64,000 nt of DNA from Paenibacillus sp. FSL H8-0048 (GTDB lineage Bacteria > Bacillota > Bacilli > Paenibacillales > Paenibacillaceae). The notes beneath the pieces are model-generated. The model was not told where the DNA came from, searched no databases, and was given only the letters and a program-made list of their open reading frames with translations. The stretch lies in NCBI RefSeq assembly GCF_038002825.1, contig NZ_JBBODF010000001.1:6572001-6636000 (forward strand), in the 5' to 3' direction. The translations under genes were made by a program, and so were the position numbers. This document shows positions 14,844-22,373 of this stretch, piece by piece (position 1 is the first letter of the stretch; the number at the start of each line of letters is the position of its first letter).

Positions 14844-16340
14844 ATGAAAAGGATGGTGGAAAATGTGGAACAGCGCAACCTCAGGGACCTGCTGGATGCA
14901 GCCTCACGGCTGATTGGTGATGTGCAGTGGCAAGCGGCTTTTCGCAAAATACAGATGGCTCCCGCTGACGCGGAGCTGGGGGCGCCCGCACGGAAGCTGC
15001 TGGAGACGCTGTACTGGCTGCAGGGCCAGGGAATGATCAGCGGCCAGCATGATTACCTGGAGAGCCCGGATGATATCAACAACAAGCTGAAGAATACGGC
15101 GGGCACCTATGCTGGGCTGCACGGCTATGAGATGGGGCCGATCAGCGGCCAGACGGAGAAGCTCATCAGCAGTCAGCGGCAGGGCGTAACCGACAGTGCG
15201 ATCCGGTGGCACAAGGCCGGGGGCATCGTAGCGATGACCTATCATGCCAACCTGCCGGGCACGGCTCCAGCCTGGACGAATGTCTCCATGAGTCTCAGCG
15301 AAGCTAATTTCAGCAAATACATCACACCGGGAACGCCAGAGTATACGGCAATGATTGCAGAGCTCGATAAGGTCGCTGTTTTCCTGAAAAAGCTAAATGA
15401 CGCCGGTGTCCCCGTACTCTGGAGACCCTACCACGAGATGAACGGCGGCTGGTTCTGGTGGGGTCAGAAAGCCTCCTTCGTGACTCTGTGGGAGATCATG
15501 TTCGAGCGGTACACGGTCTACCATAAGCTGCACAATCTGCTGTGGGTGTGGAGTCCGAATGCCAAGAACAAGAACAGTGAGGAGCCGGCAAAGTATTATC
15601 CGGGCAGCGGCAGGGTGGATGTGCTGGCGGCGGATATTTTCGAGGGGGATTACAAGGCAATCCATCACGATACGCTCTGGGACCTGGGGCGCGGCAAGCT
15701 GATCGCCATCGGCGAGAACGGGGAGCTTCCTCCGCCAGCTGTGCTGGCAGGCCCGCAGAACAAATGGAGCTACCAGATGACCTGGGGCAAGATGCTGTAT
15801 GAGCGCAATAAGGAGGCAGTGATTCAGGCTTTTATGAAAAATAGTGCAGTATTCTCCAGAGATGATTACTCGGCCAAGGCAGCGGCGTATGCTTCTTCAG
15901 GAGGGGTGCTACCCAAGCCGGGCCTCTACGGACAGTACTATAACAATATTACGCTTAGCGGCACGCCTGCCCTCACCCGGACAGATGCCAATATTAACTT
16001 CGCCTGGAGGCAGGCGGCGCCTGATCCGGCTGTTCACGCAGATCTGTTCTCGGTACGCTGGAGCGGCCGGATAAGCGCTGCCTACAGTGAGACCTACACG
16101 ATCTACTCCTATTCAGATGACGGAATACGGATATGGATCGACGGGAAGCTGATTATTGACAGCTGGATCAAGCAGAGCGGGCAGGAGCGGCAAGGCACCG
16201 TAAGTCTGATTGCGGGGAAGCTGCATGAGCTGAAGGTGGAGTACTATGAGAACCAGGGGGATGCGCGGGCGGTACTGATGTGGGAGAGCCCCAGCCAGGC
16301 CAAAGGCGTAATTCCGGCAGGAGCCCTCTACCTTCCATAA
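14844..16340 (+). CDS. GH26 endo-beta-mannanase-like enzyme with C-terminal PA14 domain, 498 aa
   Basis: A GH26 catalytic domain covers about residues 45-335: general acid in WRPYHEMNGGWFWWG, and nucleophile Glu in LIAIGENGELP. A PA14 carbohydrate-binding domain follows from about residue 360 (GLYGQYYNN, FSVRWSGRI, YSDDGIRIWIDGKLIIDSW). GH26 enzymes mostly cleave beta-1,4-mannans. No signal peptide is visible: the N-terminus MKRMVENVEQRNLRDLLDAA is charged, unusual for an enzyme with a PA14 module. The start is uncertain (ATG 14844, ATG 14853 or GTG 14865); an upstream signal sequence was not found. Confidence 0.85.
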   Translation: MKRMVENVEQRNLRDLLDAASRLIGDVQWQAAFRKIQMAPADAELGAPARKLLETLYWLQGQGMISGQHDYLESPDDINNKLKNTAGTYAGLHGYEMGPISGQTEKLISSQRQGVTDSAIRWHKAGGIVAMTYHANLPGTAPAWTNVSMSLSEANFSKYITPGTPEYTAMIAELDKVAVFLKKLNDAGVPVLWRPYHEMNGGWFWWGQKASFVTLWEIMFERYTVYHKLHNLLWVWSPNAKNKNSEEPAKYYPGSGRVDVLAADIFEGDYKAIHHDTLWDLGRGKLIAIGENGELPPPAVLAGPQNKWSYQMTWGKMLYERNKEAVIQAFMKNSAVFSRDDYSAKAAAYASSGGVLPKPGLYGQYYNNITLSGTPALTRTDANINFAWRQAAPDPAVHADLFSVRWSGRISAAYSETYTIYSYSDDGIRIWIDGKLIIDSWIKQSGQERQGTVSLIAGKLHELKVEYYENQGDARAVLMWESPSQAKGVIPAGALYLP

Positions 16341-16357
16341 CAAAGTGTAACGAAGCG

Positions 16358-16849
16358 TCAGATATGCTCGCGGTAGCTGATGTTGTTGGCGATTTTCTCG
16401 TCGCGGACGGCTTGACGCAGCGTATCCTTGACAGTCTGAACCTTACGGATTCTATAGAATGGGAGCTGCGGAGATGAAGCATCATCCGACAAAATGATCA
16501 GCGTCCCGATGCCCAGCATACGCTGCATAACCGACTGGGTGACGGAGAAATCGTTGACCCGCAGCAGCTCAATTTCTTCGACATCCTTGCCGATCAGTCC
16601 GCTCTTCACCATAATCCGCTGGGACGTAATCGTATACCTGGTGGTATTCAGCCCGATCAGTCCCTTAAGACGGTCAGAGATGCCGGCAGGCTTGCCCTGC
16701 CATAATTCTTGTTCGGGACCGGAGCTATGGCCAGCCGCCGGACGGCGTGCTGCTGCCGGAGAACCGGCTTCTTCTGTGCCTGCCCCGCATTCCCCGCAGA
16801 ATCTGGCACCTTGCTTGTATTCCGCACCACATGCTGTGCAATAAGCCAT
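16358..16849 (-). CDS. Zinc-ribbon and bacterial PH domain protein, 163 aa
   Basis: The N-terminal zinc ribbon is MAYCTACGAEYKQGARFCGE followed by CGAG (two CxxC knuckles). A linker rich in Ala/Gly/Pro leads to a bPH_2/YdbS-type domain from about residue 50: LWQGKPAGISDRLKGLIGLN, TRYTITSQRIMVKSGLIG, and IELLRVNDFSVTQS...GIGTLIILSDD. Such proteins are usually cytosolic or membrane-peripheral, with unknown roles. Single gene, convergent to the GH26 gene. Confidence 0.8.
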   Translation of the reverse strand: MAYCTACGAEYKQGARFCGECGAGTEEAGSPAAARRPAAGHSSGPEQELWQGKPAGISDRLKGLIGLNTTRYTITSQRIMVKSGLIGKDVEEIELLRVNDFSVTQSVMQRMLGIGTLIILSDDASSPQLPFYRIRKVQTVKDTLRQAVRDEKIANNISYREHI

Positions 16850-17050
16850 GATAAATCTTCCTCTCCTTGAAGGGATAAATTCATTATAGTATAACAGGAA
16901 TTGCCAGTCATCAACGGGTTATGGACCGCTGTTTCTTCCTATGAATACGCTTAACCGCTGACAGATGTTTCATTACCGCGAATTTTACATTAATTTCATT
17001 TGCACTTAACAAAAATCGATATTATTCTGTTAAGTGGAGGGATATTAACT

Positions 17051-17653
17051 ATGAGACAAGCTTTACTTGCAGGACTGCTAATGGCCGTCATGATCCTCAG
17101 TGCCTGCAGCAATAACAGCGCCGAGCCGGCTTCCCCGGAAGCGGTGCAGGAGACGGTACAGAACTTTTACGATGAAATGTCGAAATTCGACGAAATGGGC
17201 AAATCCTCGCTAGAGAACTTCAACACGACATTTACCTCTTATTCCACCGGACAAGCGACAGACAAAGAATTCCAGAAGGCTGTAGACAGCTTCCAGGATA
17301 CCGCCTCCGAGCTTGCAGATCATGTGAACGATATTAAAATTGCGCGCGGCCTGCCGGATACGATCGAGAAGCTCCTCAGAGATTCGATGATCGCTTTCCA
17401 GAGTGCCTATCAGATCAAGGAGAAAGCTTCGAAGAGCGCTGTATCGCCCGATGTAACCGCTGAGGAATTCAATGCGATGAATCAGCAGGCGGACGTAGCA
17501 ATGCTCTACGGCATCTCCAAGCTGAATGAAGCCAGAGAAGCCGCCGGATTGATTGATCCGGAGCAATCCGTACCAGGAACTGTGTCAGATGCAGGCACAG
17601 ATGCCAAGCAGGAACAGGGTACCGGAAGCGCAGGGACTTCGTCAGTGAAATAG
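17051..17653 (+). CDS. Lipoprotein, 200 aa, function unknown
   Basis: GTGGAGGGATATTAACT precedes ATG 17051; the GTG/TTG starts further upstream are rejected because the lipoprotein signal begins here: MRQALLAGLLMAVMILSAC with lipobox LSAC and Cys at 19. The mature part is helical and acidic (DEMSKFDEMGKSSLENFNTT, QDTASELADHVNDI) and ends in a Gly/Ser/Thr/Gln tail. No family recognised; probably membrane-anchored at the outer face. Confidence 0.75.
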   Translation: MRQALLAGLLMAVMILSACSNNSAEPASPEAVQETVQNFYDEMSKFDEMGKSSLENFNTTFTSYSTGQATDKEFQKAVDSFQDTASELADHVNDIKIARGLPDTIEKLLRDSMIAFQSAYQIKEKASKSAVSPDVTAEEFNAMNQQADVAMLYGISKLNEAREAAGLIDPEQSVPGTVSDAGTDAKQEQGTGSAGTSSVK

Positions 17654-17691
17654 GCAGAGACAAGACTTGTTATAGCAAAAGGGTTCAAAGG

Positions 17692-17726
17692 AAGACGCTG
17701 TACAGCATAACTGTGGGCGTCTTTTT
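17692..17726 (+). terminator. Intrinsic terminator
   Basis: AAGACGC / GCGTCTT arms with an inner ACAG/CTGT stem, followed by TTTTT, 40 bp past the lipoprotein stop. Confidence 0.82.
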
Positions 17727-17755
17727 GCTATGGAGGAATACCTAAATATTTCTGC

Positions 17756-17800
17756 TTGCCTAAGCTGCTAAAGCGCAGATATAATACAAACATATGTTCT
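17756..17800 (+). promoter_or_regulatory. Promoter with overlapping LexA-like box upstream of yolD-like gene
   Basis: TTGCCT (17756-17761), an 18-bp spacer and TATAAT (17780-17785) form a SigA promoter. Immediately downstream, CAAACATATGTTCT (17787-17800) matches 12 of 14 positions of the Gram-positive LexA site CGAAC-N4-GTTCG, placed over the expected start of transcription. This position would allow SOS repression. Confidence 0.6.
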
Positions 17801-17824
17801 GTATGAAGAATAGGAGGAACGGCT

Positions 17825-18160
17825 ATGGGCAAGAAGCTTGAAGGGAACCGTCTGCCGGAGTGCAGCGGAAGGGTGCTTCCGGAGCAGATCGGACGGATGG
17901 GGAGAGAGCAGCGGGAGACCTGGCATAGCCTGAAGCCGGTGCTGGATGAGGAGAAGCTTGAGGAGATTGAGCATACGCTGGCCTTATCGCTGCGTAGTCA
18001 TGTACGGGTAACTCTGGTGCTGTATGGTCCTCTGGAGCAGGTGAAGCTGAGCGGGTTCGTGACCTCCATCCATACCCACTCGCGGGAAATCAAGCTGCAG
18101 TGGGCAGAGGAATGGAAGTGGCTGCTTGTAGATGACATTGTGGAGGCTTATATTGTCTGA
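17825..18160 (+). CDS. YolD-like family protein, 111 aa
   Basis: Length and the C-terminal half (VRVTLVLYGPLEQVKLSGFV, IKLQWAEEWKWLLVDDIV) match the YolD domain. YolD proteins usually accompany Y-family translesion polymerases in Firmicutes, but no polymerase gene is adjacent here. ATG 17825 follows AGGAGGAACGGCT. The LexA-like box just upstream supports DNA-damage control. Confidence 0.8.
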   Translation: MGKKLEGNRLPECSGRVLPEQIGRMGREQRETWHSLKPVLDEEKLEEIEHTLALSLRSHVRVTLVLYGPLEQVKLSGFVTSIHTHSREIKLQWAEEWKWLLVDDIVEAYIV

Positions 18161-18166
18161 CAGCTT

Positions 18167-18328
18167 TTACTTGCTGCGGTGTCCGTCCGTCTTCTCATAG
18201 GCAATCAGCGTGACCTCCGGGTTCCCGGTCATCCGGGCAATCTCCGATTCGGCCTGGCGGATCACCTCCACCACATCCTCTTGGTCGCTTAGCGGGGCTA
18301 TTCTGTAGCTGTCGCTGTGAATCTCCAT
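18167..18328 (-). CDS. Small acidic hypothetical protein, 53 aa
   Basis: The start chosen is ATG 18328, seven bases after AAAGGGGGATG; it gives MEIHSDSYRIAPLSDQEDVV...MTGNPEVTLIAYEKTD. Upstream in-frame starts overlap the RBS and look non-coding. Small soluble protein, convergent with the yolD-like gene. No family known to me. Confidence 0.55.
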   Translation of the reverse strand: MEIHSDSYRIAPLSDQEDVVEVIRQAESEIARMTGNPEVTLIAYEKTDGHRSK

Positions 18329-18507
18329 GTTCATCCCCCTTTCCGTTAGAATGACCTGACGACAGGTCTGCATTCTTATTCTGGCCTGTTGGTGCACAGT
18401 TCATCCGGGGAGATCAGGTGCGGTACCGCTTCTTTTTGACGAAAAAACGGTCATTGGCGTAAGCCGCCCGGCCAAAGCGGGCATATACTATACCAGGGGG
18501 TGAGTAG

Positions 18508-19194
18508 ATGCTTACTTTGGAGCAGGTCAAGCAGAAGTCGGCCGCAAGGCTTACGAAGCTGCATCCGGCTGTACTGGCCGGGGCGAACGAGCTGATTAGA
18601 CGCAGTTATAACCGGGGGGTGCCAATCCTCATTACGCAGGGCATGCGCACGATAGCGCAGCAGAATGAGCTATATGCTCAAGGGAGAACTAAGAAGGGCG
18701 ACATTGTAACCAATGCCCGGGGAGGCGACAGCTACCATAATTACGGACTGGCAATAGACTTCGCGCTGCTGCTGCCGGATGGCAGGAATGTGTCCTGGGA
18801 TATGAACCGTGACGGGGATGGCGATAAGGTGGCAGACTGGCAGGAGGTGGCGCAGGAGGGGAAGAAGCTGGGGTTCGAATGGGGCGGGGACTGGACCTCC
18901 TTCAAGGATTACGCTCATCTGCAGATGAGCTTCGGTCTTAGCATCCAGGATCTGAAGGCAGGCAGACGGCCGACCGCCCAGCAGAGTGCAGCCGCACTAA
19001 GCCGCATAACCGGAGGTGAGCCAGAGGTGAACAAGGATATCCCTGTAAATATTACGCTTAATGGTAAGAAGCTGACGACCGGTGTTATGGACGATGCGGT
19101 AACCTATGCGCCTGTACGTGCGATTGCCGAAGCGCTTGGAGCCAAGGTCACGTATAATGCGTCCAGTAAGACCGTGAACATTGTGAAGGAATAA
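18508..19194 (+). CDS. cwlK: Peptidoglycan L-Ala-D-Glu endopeptidase (CwlK-like) with copper-amine-oxidase-type stalk domain, 228 aa
   Basis: The N-terminal M15C/VanY-type domain (about residues 5-150) has the zinc ligands in SYHNYGLAIDFAL (HxxGxAxD) and DYAHLQMS (HxQ), plus ITQGMRTIAQQNELYAQGRT. It is followed by a short Cu_amine_oxidN1 domain (ITLNGKKL...APVRAIAEALGAKVTYN), common in Paenibacillus wall proteins. The enzyme would cut the L-Ala-D-Glu bond of stem peptides. There is no signal peptide, as in phage-derived endolysin-like CwlK. RBS GGGGGTGAG. Confidence 0.88.
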   Translation: MLTLEQVKQKSAARLTKLHPAVLAGANELIRRSYNRGVPILITQGMRTIAQQNELYAQGRTKKGDIVTNARGGDSYHNYGLAIDFALLLPDGRNVSWDMNRDGDGDKVADWQEVAQEGKKLGFEWGGDWTSFKDYAHLQMSFGLSIQDLKAGRRPTAQQSAAALSRITGGEPEVNKDIPVNITLNGKKLTTGVMDDAVTYAPVRAIAEALGAKVTYNASSKTVNIVKE

Positions 19195-19269
19195 CTTCTC
19201 TGCATAGATGCTGTGCCGGATGGGGAAATTATCAGCGATTAACCACATCCATGAAGGGGGCACAACATT

Positions 19270-19746
19270 TTGAACAAGCTGATCACAAGTCTTGCCTGCG
19301 GTACCGTCCTGTCCATGAGTCTGCTCGGAGCAGGTGACATCTCCGCAGCAGCACCGGGCGGTATGACTACTACGACTCCTGGCGTTATGAGCACCACCGC
19401 TCCGGGCATGAACGGCACAACCACTGATGGCCGGATGGGCAACATGAATATGCGCGATATGGACGACCGGACGATGGACAATCGGGGCAATACTCTGATG
19501 AACGAGACCAGAGATTCCATGCATAAGACCGAATCCATCATGAAGGACAAAATCCGTACCGGCGACAACAGCTCCGTCTCCCCGCTGTCCAACGATAACC
19601 GGACGGGCCGCTACCGGGCACAGAGCACAACCACCACAGGCACCACTAACAACGACAACCGCTCCAACTGGGGCTGGCTCGGTCTTGTAGGTCTCCTGGG
19701 CCTTGCAGGCATGCGCAGCAGAACCGGCGAGCGCGACCGCCACTAG
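19270..19746 (+). CDS. WGxxGxxG-type secreted protein, 158 aa
   Basis: The signal peptide MNKLITSLACGTVLSMSLLG is followed by a low-complexity Met/Thr/Asn/Asp-rich mature region (TTTTPGVMSTTAPG, MGNMNMRDMDD) and a C-terminal WGWLGLVGLLGLAGMRSRTG, the WGxxGxxG C-terminal segment: one membrane helix then basic residues, likely a sorting or anchoring signal. The TTG 19270 start follows AAGGGGGCACAACATT. Envelope protein of unknown role. Confidence 0.72.
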   Translation: MNKLITSLACGTVLSMSLLGAGDISAAAPGGMTTTTPGVMSTTAPGMNGTTTDGRMGNMNMRDMDDRTMDNRGNTLMNETRDSMHKTESIMKDKIRTGDNSSVSPLSNDNRTGRYRAQSTTTTGTTNNDNRSNWGWLGLVGLLGLAGMRSRTGERDRH

Positions 19747-19791
19747 CCGGAGCAGGGCACCGCAGTTCTGCAAGTAAGGAACAGCAGCGCC

Positions 19792-19840
19792 AAGCAGTAA
19801 AGCCCGTGTCAGTCTCGGCTGAGCGGGCTATTTGCTGCTT
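19792..19840 (+). terminator. Intrinsic terminator
   Basis: AAGCAGTAAAGCCCG pairs with CGGGCTATTTGCTGCTT (one unpaired site), 45 bp after the WGxxGxxG gene. Confidence 0.7.
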
Positions 19841-19928
19841 ATGAAGAAGAAATATTGGAAAAAGGAATTGCGTATCCTCCAGATACATGATATTATATCT
19901 CTTGTCGCGTATAACGCGCACACAACAT

Positions 19929-20014
19929 GCCGGGGTGGCGGAACAGGCAGACGCACAGGACTTAAAATCCTGCGAAGGGTGACCTTCGTACGGGTTCGAC
20001 CCCCGTCCTCGGCA
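19929..20014 (+). tRNA. tRNA-Leu (UAA)
   Basis: A class II tRNA of 86 nt: acceptor GCCGGGG with CCTCGGC (one G:T), anticodon arm AGGA-CTTAAAA-TCCT with anticodon TAA, a long variable arm GCGAAGGGTGACCTTCGT, T-arm ACGGG-TTCGACC-CCCGT, discriminator A. CCA is not encoded. An integrase remnant begins 64 bp downstream. Confidence 0.95.
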
Positions 20015-20077
20015 TACTAAAAAAACAGGGAATCCCTTGATATATAAGGGGTTTCTTTTTTTATGGCTTAAGCCAGC

Positions 20078-20332
20078 TTATAGAGAATGGGAATTTTTTT
20101 CGGGTTGGGGGACAGATTGGGGGCGAACTTTAGGATCGAAGACATCAAGGTGTGATGTTGTTTTACGACTCAGCCTTTTTGTGACATGTGCATATGTGTC
20201 TGTGGTTATCTGGTACGTAGAGTGCCGTAGCCGATGTTGGATCTCTTTAATGGATGCGCCTTGGCCTAGCAAGAAGGTTGCGTTAGTTTGGCGCAGGCCA
20301 TGCAGTGATACATCGCGGAAACCATTCCGTTT
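20078..20332 (-). pseudogene. Tyrosine recombinase, C-terminal remnant at tRNA-Leu
   Basis: The open frame (bounded upstream by TAG near 20333) encodes about 84 residues: GFRDVSLHGLRQTNATFLL with the HxLR box, GASIKEIQHRLRHS, and the catalytic Tyr in TTDTYAHVTKRL. The first catalytic Arg and the N-terminal domains are absent. It points at tRNA-Leu, as expected for an integrase beside its attachment site. It belongs to a different subfamily from the remnant at tRNA-Ile2. Confidence 0.82.
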
Positions 20333-20459
20333 ACACTAGACTTTCAATTGTTGCGAGAGTATTGTGTGGTAATATGGCTTACCGGTTCATGAATGACAGA
20401 CAAAGTTTCGATCTCCGCCTTCCCATGTTCCGGTTGCTTTTCTTCATACATAATAGAAA

Positions 20460-20490
20460 AATGTCACTTGACTAAAAATTAAGTGGCATT
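20460..20490. promoter_or_regulatory. Inverted repeat upstream of the AT-rich two-gene unit
   Basis: AATGTCACTT (20460-20469) pairs with AAGTGGCATT (20481-20490) with one G:T. TTGACT lies inside at 20468-20473. It could be an operator over a promoter or a weak terminator; no T-run is present. The stretch 20335-20543 has no gene. Confidence 0.35.
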
Positions 20491-20543
20491 GGTAAAAATT
20501 TCTGGTATATTGATGGTAAGATCATAGATTTGGAGGGTGAAAT

Positions 20544-21119
20544 ATGAGTGATAATGTGGTTAGTAACTTGAGTGTTGATTTTTCAAAAATAGATGTAATA
20601 TTATCTGAAGATCCACTGAATAAAGAATTCATTTTTAAAATAATTGAACAGTTTATTGACGGACCAAATCAGAAAGTTATTACCAAAATGGATGAGGTTT
20701 TTGGTGATAATATTGGTGCCTCATTAATGAGGATAATAATTGATGAATCTGATAATTTTAAAGGTCTTCAGAGTCCCCATCAAACATTTTATATGTGTAT
20801 AAATACTCTTTTTAAAGAGAGAGCTCTTAAGGGTTTTAGTGCTCAAATAATGTCACCTTTGGCCTTGTTCACAATAGATCAAATTAATAATAAAAGAAAT
20901 TTATTTAGAATTTTCAGAGTGGATAATAGTTACTATGATGTAGAATTAGATAGATTTGCAGCTTTTCATTTAATGAATGTCAGCCTTTCTGTGTTAGCAA
21001 ATCAATATAATAGTGAAAGTTTGAACGATGAAGATAAAGAATACATAGAACAAAGATCAAAGGAGTTTTCTGAAATGATAAGTGAAATTTTCTTAGATTT
21101 GGGGGATACAAATGGGTGA
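20544..21119 (+). CDS. Unknown cytosolic protein of AT-rich two-gene unit, 191 aa
   Basis: GGAGGGTGAAAT precedes ATG 20544. The product is acidic and helical (MSDNVVSNLSVDFSKIDVIL; DQINNKRNLFRIFRVDN; LDRFAAFHLMNVSLSVLANQ) with no Cys motif, signal peptide or membrane helix. The last eight bases overlap the next gene, so the two are translationally coupled and probably form one system. Base composition is strongly AT-rich, unlike flanking core genes, and the unit sits directly behind an integrase remnant. No family was recognised. Confidence 0.7.
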   Translation: MSDNVVSNLSVDFSKIDVILSEDPLNKEFIFKIIEQFIDGPNQKVITKMDEVFGDNIGASLMRIIIDESDNFKGLQSPHQTFYMCINTLFKERALKGFSAQIMSPLALFTIDQINNKRNLFRIFRVDNSYYDVELDRFAAFHLMNVSLSVLANQYNSESLNDEDKEYIEQRSKEFSEMISEIFLDLGDTNG

Positions 21120-21723
21120 AAGTTCTCGTGAACGTTGGAAGCCCGAGGTTCATACTGGCGGACTTCTAAATAGTGAGAAATATATGAGAGATATGGTTAA
21201 TTCATTAATAAGGGCAAGTCGTAGTGCCACTTCTACCGTTTTTGATTCTCAGGCAAATAATGGGGAGATGAGAAGAGCTGCACAAGAGTTTTACAGAGGG
21301 GCGGCAGAGGTAGCGCCTAAAATGGATGATTCATTGGAAAGAGGCGGTGATGATATCATGGATGATTCAACAAAGATGATGTTTGAAAGAATGGAGCGAG
21401 ATTCAAGGGAACGAGAGAATCGTTATCATAAAGATGCACAAGAACGGGAAAATCGCTATCGCGAAGAAATGAAAGAGCAGGATCGTAGATTACGGGAAGA
21501 AGCTAAGGAGCGAGAAGAGAGGATTCTCGCGGCTGTTAATGGGAGCTCAAAACGAATTGAGGATCAATTAAAAGAAGTAAAACAAGAAGTTAATGAAAAT
21601 GTGAAACATGTCCAAAGTCTTGTTAGACAAAATTTTTGGGGTAATATTTCTACTATAGTAGCTGTAATAGGCATAGCAGCAACCATTTGTTTCACTATAT
21701 GGGCAGCTTTAAAGGGTGGTTGA
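21112..21723 (+). CDS. Coiled-coil protein with C-terminal membrane anchor, 203 aa
   Basis: ATG 21112 lies inside the end of the preceding gene, with GGGGGATACAA upstream. Residues about 1-90 are mixed (REVWKP-like start, then MRRAAQEFYRGAAEVAPKMD). Residues 95-165 form a long charged coiled coil with heptad-like RERENRYHKDAQERENRYRE repeats, and residues about 176-200 a single C-terminal transmembrane helix (NISTIVAVIGIAATICFTIW). Such tail-anchored coiled-coil partners suit a sensor/effector at the membrane. No family was recognised; the defence idea is inference from the setting. Confidence 0.7.
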   Translation: MGESSRERWKPEVHTGGLLNSEKYMRDMVNSLIRASRSATSTVFDSQANNGEMRRAAQEFYRGAAEVAPKMDDSLERGGDDIMDDSTKMMFERMERDSRERENRYHKDAQERENRYREEMKEQDRRLREEAKEREERILAAVNGSSKRIEDQLKEVKQEVNENVKHVQSLVRQNFWGNISTIVAVIGIAATICFTIWAALKGG

Positions 21724-21840
21724 AATATTTGCAGAATTATTGAAAATCTATTCTATAAATTAAGGCGAAGTAGGTTTTTTAGTAAAAATAGTAACATTTT
21801 TAAAATGGATCATAATAAGATTATGCTGAAGAAATTTTGC

Positions 21841-21907
21841 CACCCTGTCATTACTGGCGGGGTATTTCTTTGCGTTCAGGAATATTTTCTTACCGTCATA
21901 TACATAA
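21841..21907. repeat. Hairpin plus palindrome segment shared with 30499-30568
   Basis: CCCTGTCATTACTGGCGGGG is a terminator-like hairpin, followed by GCGTTCAGGAATATTTTCTTACCGTCATATACATA. The block at 30499-30568 has the same order: a CCCGCCAGTAATGGCGGG hairpin, a T-run, then GCATTCAGGAAAAGTTTCCTTACTCACATATACATA. The rest of 21724-22373 holds only short frames without RBS; no gene is supported there. Confidence 0.55.
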
Positions 21908-22373
21908 AAAACGTTTCTCACACTAGAAATGGGGGACAATTAATTCATTTGTTTCACCCTCAAAACGTTGTCTGTCGGCCTTATAATCCACATAATATTA
22001 TTTAATGCCATTGGTATGAAAAATATTATCAACAATAAAGATGCTTCAGCGGGCCTACATAAATGTTGGCCGCCGATCCAGGATACCTAGCAGTTGCAGA
22101 AGGAATTTAAACAGCGGAATATACGATTTATCCTTGATGAGCAGTCCGGGATGTCATCAGGACTGAGATTAGAATACGGCTAACTCATTACACAGCAGAA
22201 CTCGGAAATTCATTGAAAATCTTTGAAATAAGATTCCTCATTACTTGGGAGAAGGTATTTATTTTAATTAATATGTGAACTTCGCGAGTATAGCATTTAC
22301 ATAATATCCCTAGTGCCATATATTAAGTTTATAGTTGATATCTATTTTTCTTAATTTCTTGGAGGTGAGGTTT

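Noticed and set aside
18997..19773. Long minus-strand ORF of 258 codons
   Set aside because: Its composition is Ala/Gly/His/Val-rich from reading GC-rich sequence backwards, and it overlaps the CwlK-like and WGxxGxxG genes, which have signal or catalytic motifs.
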